Below are positions 53,446 through 62,168 of a stretch of DNA of 64,000 bases, piece by piece (the stretch's first letter is position 1; each line of letters opens with the position of its first letter). The stretch spans positions 1 through 64,000 of the forward strand of contig JAFYBQ010000026.1 in the NCBI GenBank assembly GCA_017540085.1, written 5' to 3'. The notes beneath the pieces were generated by a model. It was given only the letters and a program-made list of their open reading frames with translations. It had not been told where the DNA came from and ran no database searches. Source of the DNA: Synergistaceae bacterium (GTDB lineage: Bacteria > Synergistota > Synergistia > Synergistales > Aminobacteriaceae). Both the position numbers and the translations under genes were made by a program.

Positions 53446-54843
53446 ATGGAGCAGGATTTATTTGACTGGCTAAATTCTCATGCAAATACAAAGGGTACAG
53501 GGCTTCTTGTGGCTCCGTTGAATCCCGTGAAGCGTGATGATATTCCAGCTCCCGACGAAAAACTTATCCCGGAAAAAATAGATTTGCCCTCTGAGGATTC
53601 GCAGGAGGGTGAAATTTTTGTGCCTGAGTCGCCGACAGTCCCGGAAGAAATTTCAGCGCAGTATGAGAATGACACACAGCAGGATTTTCCCCGTAATGAC
53701 TCGCACGGAGACTCCGCCGTCAATATTCCGCGATACGCAGGCAATATCACGCAGGAAGATTCGCCCGCTTACAGTCCGCAGAGTGAGAATGACATTCAGC
53801 CGGAAAATTTTGCTAACGATGCCCCGCCGTATGACCCCGCAGAATCACATGACAGCCCCCCCGAATATTACGCGCAGGACTCGCAGGACGACTCCGCAGG
53901 GTATTCACCGCAATACGACAGCGACTCACCCGGTGAAGAATTACTACACGATCACGACTGGCAGGAACGCGCAACAGGATTCACACTCAGTCTTGACGAA
54001 CCCCCGCCGGAATTATGGACTCACATAAATGATGATGACCCTGAGCCGGATTACGAGCCTACAGACAGCTTGCAGGGAGCAGCCTATGTACAGATACACG
54101 GGCGGAATTTTACCGAGCGTTTGCACCACACATTGAAGCACAGAAAGGAGCGGGCGCAGTCCGAACAAGAGCCGGAAAAACCGAAGCACTACATGCAGAA
54201 GGCAATAATATTCTGCGGGTGTCTGCTTATGACATTGGGCTTCGCGGTTCTCGCACTGTGGTTTGTGTGGCGTGAGACTCCTGACGGAATGAAACGCCGG
54301 GCAGAGTCATTCATTGAGGCCGGGAATTTTGACGAGGCCGCCGAAATCTACAGGAGGGCGCATAGGCGTTACCCCGATATACCCGACTTCCTCGCGGGAC
54401 TCTCCGAATCATCGCAGAAAGCCGGCCATGTTCAGACAGCAAAGACAGCCCATGACGAATATATACGCCTAACTTCACATGACAATCCCCTCGCAAAGCC
54501 TCAGACAGTAACAGAAATTCCCCGCAAGCCTGAGACTGAGACTCCCGCAAAGCCCGCCCCTGTGAGTCTGATTCTCATGGAGAAGCCCCTAACGTTTCAG
54601 GACTACTTGAACGAGGCTAATCACGCCTACAACATAGGGATGTACAACAGAGCGGTGATAAACTTTTTCCGGGCTATGGAGATTAACGGCAGGGATATTC
54701 GTCCGTACTTGGGTCTGTCAGCAAGCTACAGAATGAAGGGTATGTATTTCGACTCACAGCGGATACTTGACGAGGCGAGAAGGAAATTCGGAAGGAGTCC
54801 CGCTCTTGACATGGAGCTTCATTTTCTGCGGGAAGCCAAATAA
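53446..54843 (+). CDS. membrane TPR protein with a long disordered acidic N-terminus
   Basis: 465 residues. Residues 1-~235 are acidic and Pro/Ser/Tyr-rich with recurring SPQYDSDSP/SPAYSPQSEND-like units and no fold signature, probably cytoplasmic and disordered. A transmembrane helix follows at about 248-270 (IIFCGCLLMTLGFAVLALWF), then TPR-like helices to the end (AGNFDEAAEIYRRAHRRYPD, YNIGMYNRAVINFFRAMEI). It is divergent from fliW. The ribosome site is weak. Function unknown; scaffolding is an inference. Confidence 0.7.
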   Translation: MEQDLFDWLNSHANTKGTGLLVAPLNPVKRDDIPAPDEKLIPEKIDLPSEDSQEGEIFVPESPTVPEEISAQYENDTQQDFPRNDSHGDSAVNIPRYAGNITQEDSPAYSPQSENDIQPENFANDAPPYDPAESHDSPPEYYAQDSQDDSAGYSPQYDSDSPGEELLHDHDWQERATGFTLSLDEPPPELWTHINDDDPEPDYEPTDSLQGAAYVQIHGRNFTERLHHTLKHRKERAQSEQEPEKPKHYMQKAIIFCGCLLMTLGFAVLALWFVWRETPDGMKRRAESFIEAGNFDEAAEIYRRAHRRYPDIPDFLAGLSESSQKAGHVQTAKTAHDEYIRLTSHDNPLAKPQTVTEIPRKPETETPAKPAPVSLILMEKPLTFQDYLNEANHAYNIGMYNRAVINFFRAMEINGRDIRPYLGLSASYRMKGMYFDSQRILDEARRKFGRSPALDMELHFLREAK

Positions 54844-54863
54844 ACAGGGAGGGTAAAATCATC

Positions 54864-55511
54864 ATGGTACACGACAACGTAATACGCGGAAATGAGATCG
54901 TCGGCAATGACATAGTGAAGGCACTCAAACGCAGGGGCTTCGGTGCTGAATATGTCGCAACGTCTGAAGAGGCACTGAAACGGGTACTCGAAATCATCCC
55001 GGAAGGCGCGACAGTCGGAATCCCCGGCACAATCACAGTCAGGGACATCGGAGCATTGGACGCGCTCAAAGCCCGCGGCAACACCGTCTACCAGCACTGG
55101 GGAAAAATGTCCAACGAGGAGCGCAGAGAAGCAAGATTCCGCGAGAACACCGCCGATGTTTTTCTGACAAGCGCAAACGCTGTAACAAGAGACGGCAGAA
55201 TCATCAACATTGACGGAACCGGCAACAGAGTCGCAGGAATGGCATGGGGAAACGGACTCGTTCTTTTCGTGATAGGCATCAACAAACTTGCCTTTGACCT
55301 TGAGGACGGACTCAAGCGCGCAAAATCAGCCACAATTCCGAACGCAATCCGCCAGAATGTAGAGACAGCCTGCGTAAAGGCAGGGCATTGCGTCAACTGC
55401 TCCGCGGCAGGCGATGACGACTCTATGTGCCGGGCAATTCTCATCTTGGAGGAAGCTGTGAAGGGCAGAAAGTATCACGTGATTATAGTCGGCGAAAGTT
55501 TAGGCTACTAG
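54864..55511 (+). CDS. LUD-domain (LutC/DUF162-like) protein
   Basis: 215 residues. PEGATVGIPGTITVRDIG, then FLTSANAVTRDGRIINIDGTGNRVAG and VLFVIGINKL match the LUD domain of lactate-utilisation proteins, which form complexes with iron-sulfur partners. It differs by a cysteine-rich C-terminus (ETACVKAGHCVNC and SMC) that could bind metal. No lutA or lutB is adjacent, so the complex role is not confirmed. AGGGAGG precedes the ATG. Ends with TAG; a hairpin follows. Confidence 0.8.
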   Translation: MVHDNVIRGNEIVGNDIVKALKRRGFGAEYVATSEEALKRVLEIIPEGATVGIPGTITVRDIGALDALKARGNTVYQHWGKMSNEERREARFRENTADVFLTSANAVTRDGRIINIDGTGNRVAGMAWGNGLVLFVIGINKLAFDLEDGLKRAKSATIPNAIRQNVETACVKAGHCVNCSAAGDDDSMCRAILILEEAVKGRKYHVIIVGESLGY

Positions 55512-55524
55512 CAGTAATTTTCAA

Positions 55525-55558
55525 GCCCTCCTGACAAAATCGGGAGGGTATTATTCTT
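55525..55558 (+). terminator. hairpin between the LUD and asparaginase-like genes
   Basis: CCCTCC pairs with GGGAGGG around TGACAAAATC. The tail TATTATTCTTT has only a weak U tract, so termination is probably partial. Confidence 0.55.
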
Positions 55559-55574
55559 TAGGAGGCTAATTATT

Positions 55575-56561
55575 ATGGAGAACAGAGACAAAATAGTAAT
55601 ATTGCTTGCGGGAGGAAGAATCGTACAGCGTCAGGACGGCCAAGAATTAACAGACGAGGAACTATACGCGCTATTGCCTGATGACGTGAAAAGCTATGTA
55701 GTGTTTCAGAAATGGAGCTTTCAGCCGGTCAGCAATTACACTCTCAGGATGTGCGGAGAGTTAATCAGCATGGTAAATTCATTCGTACATGACGAGGGCG
55801 CAAGGGGGGTAGTTGTAACATGCGGCATTCCATTATTGGCGGAGCTGTCATATTTTGCCGACCTTGTGTGGAATCTGAATCCCCCGCTGATATTCACCGG
55901 GTCAATCTTCAACGCAGGGACTCCGGGCAGTGAGACAGGGACTCGCCTCCGTCAGTCAGTCCGGGCGGCATTGTCGGGTTCATGCACGGGAAAAGGCGCG
56001 CTAATCTGCATTCAGGACGCTATATATGCTCCCGCTGATGTCCTGAGAATCTCGAATTTCAACCGGGCAGGGCTTCTTGCGTTTCCTGAGTCGCCGTTAG
56101 GAGTCTTCAGCCAGCCTTCCGGGAATTTTATCTCACTGCGATTCCCCCGCCACAGGTACGTACAGAACATGCAGAAACCTTTAGCCCGGAACATTCCCAT
56201 AATCACAGCTTCATTAGGGGACGGAGATGTTATTCTGCGGGCGTTGCTTGACAAACGTTTTGAGGAGCTTGACGGCCTTGTGATTTCGGGGTTAGGGGAC
56301 GGAGATGTGCCAAGCTCGTGGGTTCCTATGCTGCGGAAATTATTGCGTGCTGATATTCCTATAGTGCTTACATCGAGATACCCGGACGGAATTGTTCAGG
56401 CAACGGAAAATTACGAGGGCAGTGCGTCTCAATTGCTTGAGATGGGACTCCTTAACGGCGGAATGTTATCACCCTATCAGGCGCGGATAAAGCTGGCTGT
56501 AGGAATGTCGGCGGGGCTTGAGGGTGCGTCATTGTCGGACTACATAGCGGGGAGGCAGTAA
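55575..56561 (+). CDS. asparaginase homologue without catalytic residues
   Basis: 328 residues with the type I/II asparaginase fold. In the N-terminal motif GGTIA the catalytic Thr is replaced, reading LLAGGRIVQ, and the second motif HGTDT reads VVTCGIPLLAELSYFADLVW, so the Thr-Asp pair is Ile-Pro. The lysine of the third motif is also missing (ADVLRISNFNR). Fold-level features after these are intact (LPPLIFTGSIFNAGTPGSE-like region, LPPNPPLIF, SGLGDGDV). Either a non-enzymatic binding protein or a hydrolase with other chemistry. GGAGG sets the start; der begins one base after its stop. Confidence 0.78.
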   Translation: MENRDKIVILLAGGRIVQRQDGQELTDEELYALLPDDVKSYVVFQKWSFQPVSNYTLRMCGELISMVNSFVHDEGARGVVVTCGIPLLAELSYFADLVWNLNPPLIFTGSIFNAGTPGSETGTRLRQSVRAALSGSCTGKGALICIQDAIYAPADVLRISNFNRAGLLAFPESPLGVFSQPSGNFISLRFPRHRYVQNMQKPLARNIPIITASLGDGDVILRALLDKRFEELDGLVISGLGDGDVPSSWVPMLRKLLRADIPIVLTSRYPDGIVQATENYEGSASQLLEMGLLNGGMLSPYQARIKLAVGMSAGLEGASLSDYIAGRQ

Positions 56562-56562
56562 C

Positions 56563-57876
56563 ATGGCCGGAATAGTCGCGATAATAGGCCGTCCGAACGC
56601 GGGAAAATCGTCCCTCTTCAACCGTCTGACAGGCACAAAGGATGCCATTGTTGATGACATTCCCGGAGTCACGCGGGACAGATTATACGGTGAGTGCGAA
56701 TACGGCGGGCGGAGCTTCTACGCTGTTGACACGGGCGGGATTTTCGGGGAAGACTCAGACTTCAGCGCGGGGATAAAGTCTCACGTTGAGTCGGCTGTGA
56801 GGGAGTGCGACGCGGTTATATTTCTTGTTGACGGGAAAGCGGGCGTTACAGGCTCGGATGAGGAAATAGCAGACTTCATACGGCGTTCAGGGAACAAGCC
56901 CGTTATTGTCGCGGTGAATAAGCTAGATGACCCGAAACATGACGACTCCGCAAATGACGCATATACATTAGGGTTTGAGACTGTGATTCCGATTAGCGCG
57001 GTGCATAAGCGGGGGCTTTATGAGCTTCTTGACGCTGTAATTGATGTTCTGCCTGCTGATGAAAATGATGATGATGATGACTCAGACGAGATAAAAATAG
57101 TAATAGCGGGAAAACCTAACGTAGGAAAATCGTCCCTCCTCAACAAAATTATTGATGATGAACGCTCATTAGTGAGTCCTATAGCCGGGACAACGCGAGA
57201 CCCTGTAGACACACGCGCCGAAATTGGCGGGCAGAAGTTCCGAATCGTAGACACAGCCGGGTTAAGGCGGCGGGCGAAATTTGACGGGGATTTAGAGTAT
57301 TACTCATTTGTGCGGACACTGGCAGCGGTTGACCGTTCTGACGTGGCATTATTGCTGATGGACGCGCAAGACCCATGCACGGATCAGGACAAGAGAATCG
57401 CCGGGCATGTCGCCGGAAAAGGCAAGGGGATAATTATTGTCGTCAACAAATGGGACTTGATGAGCGGTGAAAAGAAAGCGGACGAAATCACGAGAAAGAT
57501 ACGCGACGAAATGCCGTTCCTGAGCTACGCGCCTATAATATTCTCGTCAGCCCTAAGCGGGCGGGGAGTCGGGAAAATCCTGCAGTCAGCAATTACCGTA
57601 AGCAAAAACCGAAAGAAGCACATTGCCACGAATCAGCTCAACAGATTAATGCGTGATGTTCTTGCGTTTGACCGTCTACCCTCAGACAGGAAGGGGCGAA
57701 CGCTGAAGGTGTATTACTGCTCACAGGCTGAGGAAGTCCCGCCGACGTTTATATTTTTCGTGAATAATCCCGGACTCGTGAATACGGGCTTTGAGAATCA
57801 CGTGAAGAATAAGATTCGAGAGCTTGAAGATTTTTCTGGGACTCCGATTAGGACTTTTTGGAGGGGTAAAGAATGA
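56563..57876 (+). CDS. der: ribosome-assembly GTPase Der
   Basis: 437 residues with two GTPase domains and a KH-like C-terminal domain. First domain: GRPNAGKSSLFNRLTG, DIPGVTRDR, DTGGIF, NKLDD. Second: GKPNVGKSSLLNKIIDDERS, GTTRDPVD, DTAGLRRR, NKWDL. Der acts in assembly of the 50S subunit. Short acidic linker (DENDDDDDSDE) separates the domains. It forms an operon with the asparaginase-like gene and its stop overlaps a nuclease fragment. Confidence 0.97.
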   Translation: MAGIVAIIGRPNAGKSSLFNRLTGTKDAIVDDIPGVTRDRLYGECEYGGRSFYAVDTGGIFGEDSDFSAGIKSHVESAVRECDAVIFLVDGKAGVTGSDEEIADFIRRSGNKPVIVAVNKLDDPKHDDSANDAYTLGFETVIPISAVHKRGLYELLDAVIDVLPADENDDDDDSDEIKIVIAGKPNVGKSSLLNKIIDDERSLVSPIAGTTRDPVDTRAEIGGQKFRIVDTAGLRRRAKFDGDLEYYSFVRTLAAVDRSDVALLLMDAQDPCTDQDKRIAGHVAGKGKGIIIVVNKWDLMSGEKKADEITRKIRDEMPFLSYAPIIFSSALSGRGVGKILQSAITVSKNRKKHIATNQLNRLMRDVLAFDRLPSDRKGRTLKVYYCSQAEEVPPTFIFFVNNPGLVNTGFENHVKNKIRELEDFSGTPIRTFWRGKE

Positions 57877-58028
57877 TATATGACGATTTGGAGCTTATGC
57901 TTCCGCCGGAGCAAAGATGGGAGAATCTGACTCTCGCGAATGATTTTCTTTTCGGCAAAATTATGCGCGACCCTGAACTCTGTACGGAAATGATTCGCCG
58001 CATACTTCCTCATATGGATATAGGATAA
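57873..58028 (+). pseudogene. N-terminal fragment of an Rpn-type nuclease gene
   Basis: 51 codons starting at an ATG that overlaps the der TGA by four bases. The text LTLANDFLFGKIMRDPELCT followed by EMIRRILPH is the usual N-terminus of Rpn/PD-(D/E)XK transposase-family nucleases, which continue for about 250 residues. It stops at a TAA after MDIG. Sequence beyond the stop belongs to a different gene family. Confidence 0.7.
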
Positions 58029-58030
58029 AA

Positions 58031-58237
58031 CTTCTTGCGGCGTTCGACGACGGAAGCGGGACATGCGTTTATCTTGACCGTGAAAATAATCTCTGCACTG
58101 TTTACGGTTCGCGGCCTCTGGTCTGCAATGTTGATGAGATGTATGAGGCTTTCTTCAGGGACAAGATGACGAGGGAGGAATTTTACGCGCTGAATTATGA
58201 TGCGTGCGAAAAGCTGAAACATTGCCGGGAAAAATGA
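58031..58237 (+). pseudogene. C-terminal fragment of a YkgJ-type cysteine-cluster protein
   Basis: In the frame beginning LLAAFDDGSGTC the sequence reads TCVYLDRENNLCTVYGSRPLVC, the C-terminal half of the YkgJ/UPF0153 zinc/iron-cluster motif, then a helical tail to a TGA. The N-terminal CxxCGxCC half that should precede it is missing and no start is visible. The junction with the Rpn fragment lies near 58028, so an insertion or deletion joined two genes. Confidence 0.65.
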
Positions 58238-58269
58238 ATGTGAGTGGAAAAATCCGGGGAGAAGGAAGA

Positions 58270-58303
58270 CGGAAGGCCGGGTGATTAGTCCGTATGCCTT
58301 CCG
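58270..58303. repeat. hairpin between gene fragments
   Basis: CGGAAGGC (58270-58277) pairs with GCCTTCCG (58296-58303), with CGG/CCG inner pairs. No T-tract. Possibly an old terminator or element end. Confidence 0.5.
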
Positions 58304-58316
58304 TATGATGATGAGA

Positions 58317-58521
58317 CTATTTTCCGGCGGCTAATTCCTGTCCCCGCTGAAGGGGCAGTCCGCAGGCTTTGGCGATTTCGTCGAGCGCGATTGTTCCCAG
58401 CCTGATACAATTCCGCGCTATTCTTTCGCTTTGATGGCTATACCTAGTGCTTTGCCTCTGGCTTCACCTCTGGCTTCAACTTCCCGTTCCCAGTCATCAA
58501 GCACTCCCACTTCTTTCACCT
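58317..58521 (-). pseudogene. degraded duplicate of the Rpn nuclease C-terminus
   Basis: Near-copy of 58540-58744 (the end of the intact Rpn gene), same strand, 223 bases apart. A one-base deletion (ATACAAAG in the intact copy, ATCAAAG here) shifts the frame in front of the last ~45 codons, and no gene body lies upstream. Looks like a tandem duplication remnant or the leftover of a second copy. Confidence 0.75.
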
Positions 58522-58539
58522 CTTCCCGAATAAACGAGG

Positions 58540-59349
58540 CTATTTCCCCGCGGCTAATTCCTGTACCCGCTGAAGGGGCAATCCACAGGCTTTTGCGATT
58601 TCGTCAAGCGCGATTGTTCCCAGCCTGACAAGATTCTGCGCTATGCTCTCGCTTTGTATGGCTATGCCTAGTGCTTTGCCTCTGGCTTCACCTCTGGCTT
58701 CAACTTCCCGCTCCCAGTCATCAAGCACTCCCACTTCTTTCACCCCCTTCATTTCTCCGGCCTTGTCCGCAAAAACAGGGTCAAACATATCTTCCGGCCT
58801 CACGCAGTGGAAATCATGCATCAGCCTTCCGAGTTCCGTTGAAATATCCTGACATGACCCGTTCACGTACACAATGTGCGAGCCGTCCCCGAATGGCTTT
58901 CCCGATTTCCTGATTATGCGGTCAATGAGGTATATCGGCTCGCCGCTGCCTAAAACATCCTTTTCCGTGATGAATATTACTATGCTTTTGCGCGTCTTCA
59001 GGACGGAATAAGGTTCGCCCGGCTTCAGGATATTCACATCAAGCATTGCGCTGTTGTATCTCGCCCGCTGAGGACTTGCCCCGGATGAATCATTCTGAAT
59101 TTCCGCGTCAATCTGCGTCCCGTTCTTTTCACGCGCCCAAATATCGAGTCTCACAGACCGCGAATTATCCCCGGCCGTCAGAACATACTGCACTTTCACC
59201 GACTCAACAACAATATCCGGCCTGTTCAGAATCACGCGGAGCATTCTTTCAGCGCAGGGAATATTGTCACGGAAAAACAGACGCATGAAGAAATCATCCA
59301 TCAGCGTCAATTCTTGAAGTGCCGCTAATTTTTCCTCGTTCGTAATCAT
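58540..59349 (-). CDS. Rpn-family recombination-promoting nuclease / PD-(D/E)XK transposase
   Basis: 269 residues. N-terminus ELTLMDDFFMRLFFRDN, core SVRLDIWAREKNGTQIDAEIQND with the D...D-x-E-x-Q catalytic pattern, then a helical C-terminal half with an EREVEARGEARGKALGIAIQ charged region and a final LGTIALDEIAKACGLP. These proteins are usually mobile-element-like nucleases. It lies next to its duplicate and the fragment after der. Ends with TAG. Confidence 0.8.
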   Translation of the reverse strand: MITNEEKLAALQELTLMDDFFMRLFFRDNIPCAERMLRVILNRPDIVVESVKVQYVLTAGDNSRSVRLDIWAREKNGTQIDAEIQNDSSGASPQRARYNSAMLDVNILKPGEPYSVLKTRKSIVIFITEKDVLGSGEPIYLIDRIIRKSGKPFGDGSHIVYVNGSCQDISTELGRLMHDFHCVRPEDMFDPVFADKAGEMKGVKEVGVLDDWEREVEARGEARGKALGIAIQSESIAQNLVRLGTIALDEIAKACGLPLQRVQELAAGK

Positions 59350-59356
59350 GGCCGCG

Positions 59357-59869
59357 TTATCTCGGAGCGGGCATCACGAAATCTTCAGACTCTCCCGCCA
59401 ATATCGGCAGGCTTATCATTATGTCCTTGCTACAGCCGATGACAATTTTCCGCGTTATCGTGCTGACTGTCTCGCCGTCCCCGTCAAGAATTTCCGCTTT
59501 AAGCTCGAACTCAGGCCCGACAACTTTCCGCATGTCTCTGTCTCTTGGCGTAAGTTCGGCAATTTCACCGCCGTTGAGACTCACGTTGACCTGCTCCAAT
59601 GCGTTATAGCCGTTCACGGTCTTGTTGTCGAGAAAGATTCTATGCTCCCTCCCGATGTAGAACAGCCAGAATCCCAGTGCGATTAGCCCCGCAACGACAA
59701 TCAGCCGCTGATACCATCTCATCAGGAAACGGAAGAACGACAGCCCCCGCCCCGCGTAAAGTATCAGCCACAGGATTACCGCCGCAATTACTCCGGCCAT
59801 CTCACAGCTTATCCCGTAAGCGTCAAGATACACACGGACGACATCAATATATTCATTCACCGCAGACAT
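59357..59869 (-). CDS. small membrane protein of an ABC importer operon
   Basis: 170 residues. Two transmembrane helices (about 25-45 and 58-72) then a ~100-residue domain with beta-type strands (VNVSLNGGEIAELTPRD, VSTITRKIVIGCSKDIMISL). Stop codon of the permease lies two bases upstream of its start. Because it sits in a sugar-type ABC operon, it may be an accessory subunit, but the family is not one I can name with confidence. Confidence 0.6.
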   Translation of the reverse strand: MSAVNEYIDVVRVYLDAYGISCEMAGVIAAVILWLILYAGRGLSFFRFLMRWYQRLIVVAGLIALGFWLFYIGREHRIFLDNKTVNGYNALEQVNVSLNGGEIAELTPRDRDMRKVVGPEFELKAEILDGDGETVSTITRKIVIGCSKDIMISLPILAGESEDFVMPAPR

Positions 59870-59871
59870 GA

Positions 59872-61047
59872 TTATTCGCCTCCCTTGTTCCCGCGAAGAC
59901 TGCGCCGGGCTGCTTCCTTCTCACGGTTTCGCCTCCACGCATGAAGGACTAGCGAGATTGCTATTATCCCGTAAGACACAAAGACCCGGAAATATTCTCC
60001 GATTTGCGCGTCCCCTATGAGGTTTTTCCCCGCAACAGGCGCAACGATAAACATTAGGTGAAAGAGTATTACCCCTGCGAAAACGTTGGCGATTGTAGCC
60101 CGTGAGACGCTCGCTCCTCCGATGAGTAACGCAGCAATCGAGAACATTCCGGCTTGGTCGTGGCTGTTGTAGGTGTTCAGCGTTCCCATGTTCTGAAGGT
60201 AGATTATCTGACCGTAGCACGCAAGCACCGTTGATATTACGATGGCGATGATTCGAGTGCGGTTGACGGCAATCCCGGCACTGTCTGCAACGCTCTGACT
60301 CTGGCCTATGGCGCGCATGTCCTGCCCTAACTTTGTCCGCCTGAACCACATAATGAACACGCAGAACAACGCAATCACAATCAGAGTCGCTAACGGGACT
60401 CGTATTGACCCCTCAATGAACGGAAGCTGAATCATCATGAATGACTTTGCGCCGTTAATGCTGAGGAATTGCCCGGCGTCCTTTGTCCCTGTGATGATTG
60501 TGGGAATGAGGTTGTCCAGAATCCCGCGAATGCCCAGCAGGCTCACAGCGTTGCGGATTCCGTAGCCCCTCGAAAGAAGCAGTGTAGGACTCGTGATCGG
60601 GATTATCCAGCCCATGAGATACAGCACGGTCATCTGATACACGCCGTTGATGAAGAAGCCGAGTATGTAGCCCGTAACCATTTCGCGCCCTTTCGCCCTG
60701 TTCATGACGTGGCCGCAGAAAATTCCAAGTACTACAGCAATCGGAGTACCTATGAGACACGCCAGCACCATCCCGGGAATGCCGACGATCCCCCAGTCGC
60801 ATATGAAGAGAAGTCCAATTTGCCCGGCCATAGCTCCGAGTACCATTCCGAAATTCAAGCCCATTCCGGCCATGATGGGAATCAAAAGCGACAGTATCAG
60901 GAACGAATTACGTCCGATTCGCGTCAATAATTCCTGAATTAGATAGCTTGCTGAATATCCCGAAAGAGGAATAGCGAACGCCGATATTATTATGAACACT
61001 GCCGGGACTGCGTTGTTTGCGATTATGTCAAAGAGTTTGCGAATCAT
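59872..61047 (-). CDS. RbsC-type ABC permease, second
   Basis: 391 residues, about ten membrane helices of the BPD_transp_2 family (sugar, nucleoside and autoinducer importers). GAMAGQIGLLFICDWG-like text, then RTKLGQDMRAIGQSQSVADSAGI and ALLIGGASVSRATIANVFAG are the family coupling and C-terminal motifs. It ends in a basic tail (RRNREKEAARRSLRG). Start overlaps the stop of the first permease by four bases. Confidence 0.85.
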   Translation of the reverse strand: MIRKLFDIIANNAVPAVFIIISAFAIPLSGYSASYLIQELLTRIGRNSFLILSLLIPIMAGMGLNFGMVLGAMAGQIGLLFICDWGIVGIPGMVLACLIGTPIAVVLGIFCGHVMNRAKGREMVTGYILGFFINGVYQMTVLYLMGWIIPITSPTLLLSRGYGIRNAVSLLGIRGILDNLIPTIITGTKDAGQFLSINGAKSFMMIQLPFIEGSIRVPLATLIVIALFCVFIMWFRRTKLGQDMRAIGQSQSVADSAGIAVNRTRIIAIVISTVLACYGQIIYLQNMGTLNTYNSHDQAGMFSIAALLIGGASVSRATIANVFAGVILFHLMFIVAPVAGKNLIGDAQIGEYFRVFVSYGIIAISLVLHAWRRNREKEAARRSLRGNKGGE

Positions 61048-62168
61048 CTTCCGGCACGCACCTTTCTTGTGAGAGCATACAGAATCATTCCGTTGCTCAC
61101 GATTAAACGTATGACTTCTGACATGTCCGTCTGAAGATAGCTGTTGATTACGCTGGGTGTCATCGTCAAAATTCCCTGAAACAGGAACGTCCCGACAATG
61201 ACATTCAGGATTCCGGCCTTGTTGACGCTTGCCCCTCCAAGCAGTATTGACGCTACAGCAGGAAGTGCCATGTAGAACGGTCCCATGTACAATTGAATGA
61301 AGCCGAAACTCTGTTCGTAGACGATAATCCCGATCGCGCCGAGAATTGTAGAGAGCATTACGGAGATCGTCCGCATTCTGTCGACATTAACGCCGGAAGC
61401 CCGCGCAAATTCAGGGTTAGAGCCTACCGCAGTCATGGCCGTGCCCGTTTTCGTCCGCATGAATATCCACACAAGCACCGCCATCACCGCAAAGAATATC
61501 AGCATTCCCGTAGGTATATAGAGGTGAATATCATCGGTCTGAATGTTCAGCGCAAGTGAGTCGCTCAGTACGTGAAGCCAGTAGCCCTCAACGCTGATTG
61601 TTGTACGCAAGCCCTTGCCCGCATAGCCCCATACCATAGTGGGATGTTTGTACGGGAGAAGCAGCCACGCTATGCACATGAAGGAGACTGACGAGAAACC
61701 CACGTATGTAGCTATCATCATCTCATCGCCCTTCACGCGGTTCAGCAATTTCCCGTAGAACCAGCCGAGAATCGCCGCGATTGGTATAGCTATGATTATT
61801 GCTGAGGCAAATCCGAGAGGCTCCCGCCATGTCGTAACAAAAATATCATTGAGCCACGAAATATCGTATTTGTCTCCAAGCCCTGAAAGCCACGCTAAAA
61901 TCTCCGTGTTCCACTCAATCGAGAGCGTTGCGCCGAGAAGCCCCGCAATAATTCCCAGAGGCAGGCCGAAATTCAGACCGCACCCCGCCTGCACCATCGG
62001 TATCATCGCAAGCACCATAACGCCGTTCATGCCGAAACGAACAAGGGTGTTTGACAGCGACGTGTCTACCCTCACGCCCACGAACGGAGCGGCGATAAAC
62101 AGCGCAAGCAGGAACAGCGCAATTATTATTCTCGGCCATCCCGCATTCTGTATGAATCTCTTTATCAT
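61044..62168 (-). CDS. RbsC-type ABC permease, first
   Basis: 374 residues of the same family as its neighbour. GCGLNFGLPLGIIAGLLGAT, FMRTKTGTAMTAVGSNPEFARASG and SILLGGASVNKAGILNVIVG are the corresponding motifs. Two different permeases plus one double ATPase is the arrangement of branched sugar or nucleoside importers. Start overlaps the ATPase stop by four bases. Confidence 0.85.
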   Translation of the reverse strand: MIKRFIQNAGWPRIIIALFLLALFIAAPFVGVRVDTSLSNTLVRFGMNGVMVLAMIPMVQAGCGLNFGLPLGIIAGLLGATLSIEWNTEILAWLSGLGDKYDISWLNDIFVTTWREPLGFASAIIIAIPIAAILGWFYGKLLNRVKGDEMMIATYVGFSSVSFMCIAWLLLPYKHPTMVWGYAGKGLRTTISVEGYWLHVLSDSLALNIQTDDIHLYIPTGMLIFFAVMAVLVWIFMRTKTGTAMTAVGSNPEFARASGVNVDRMRTISVMLSTILGAIGIIVYEQSFGFIQLYMGPFYMALPAVASILLGGASVNKAGILNVIVGTFLFQGILTMTPSVINSYLQTDMSEVIRLIVSNGMILYALTRKVRAGR

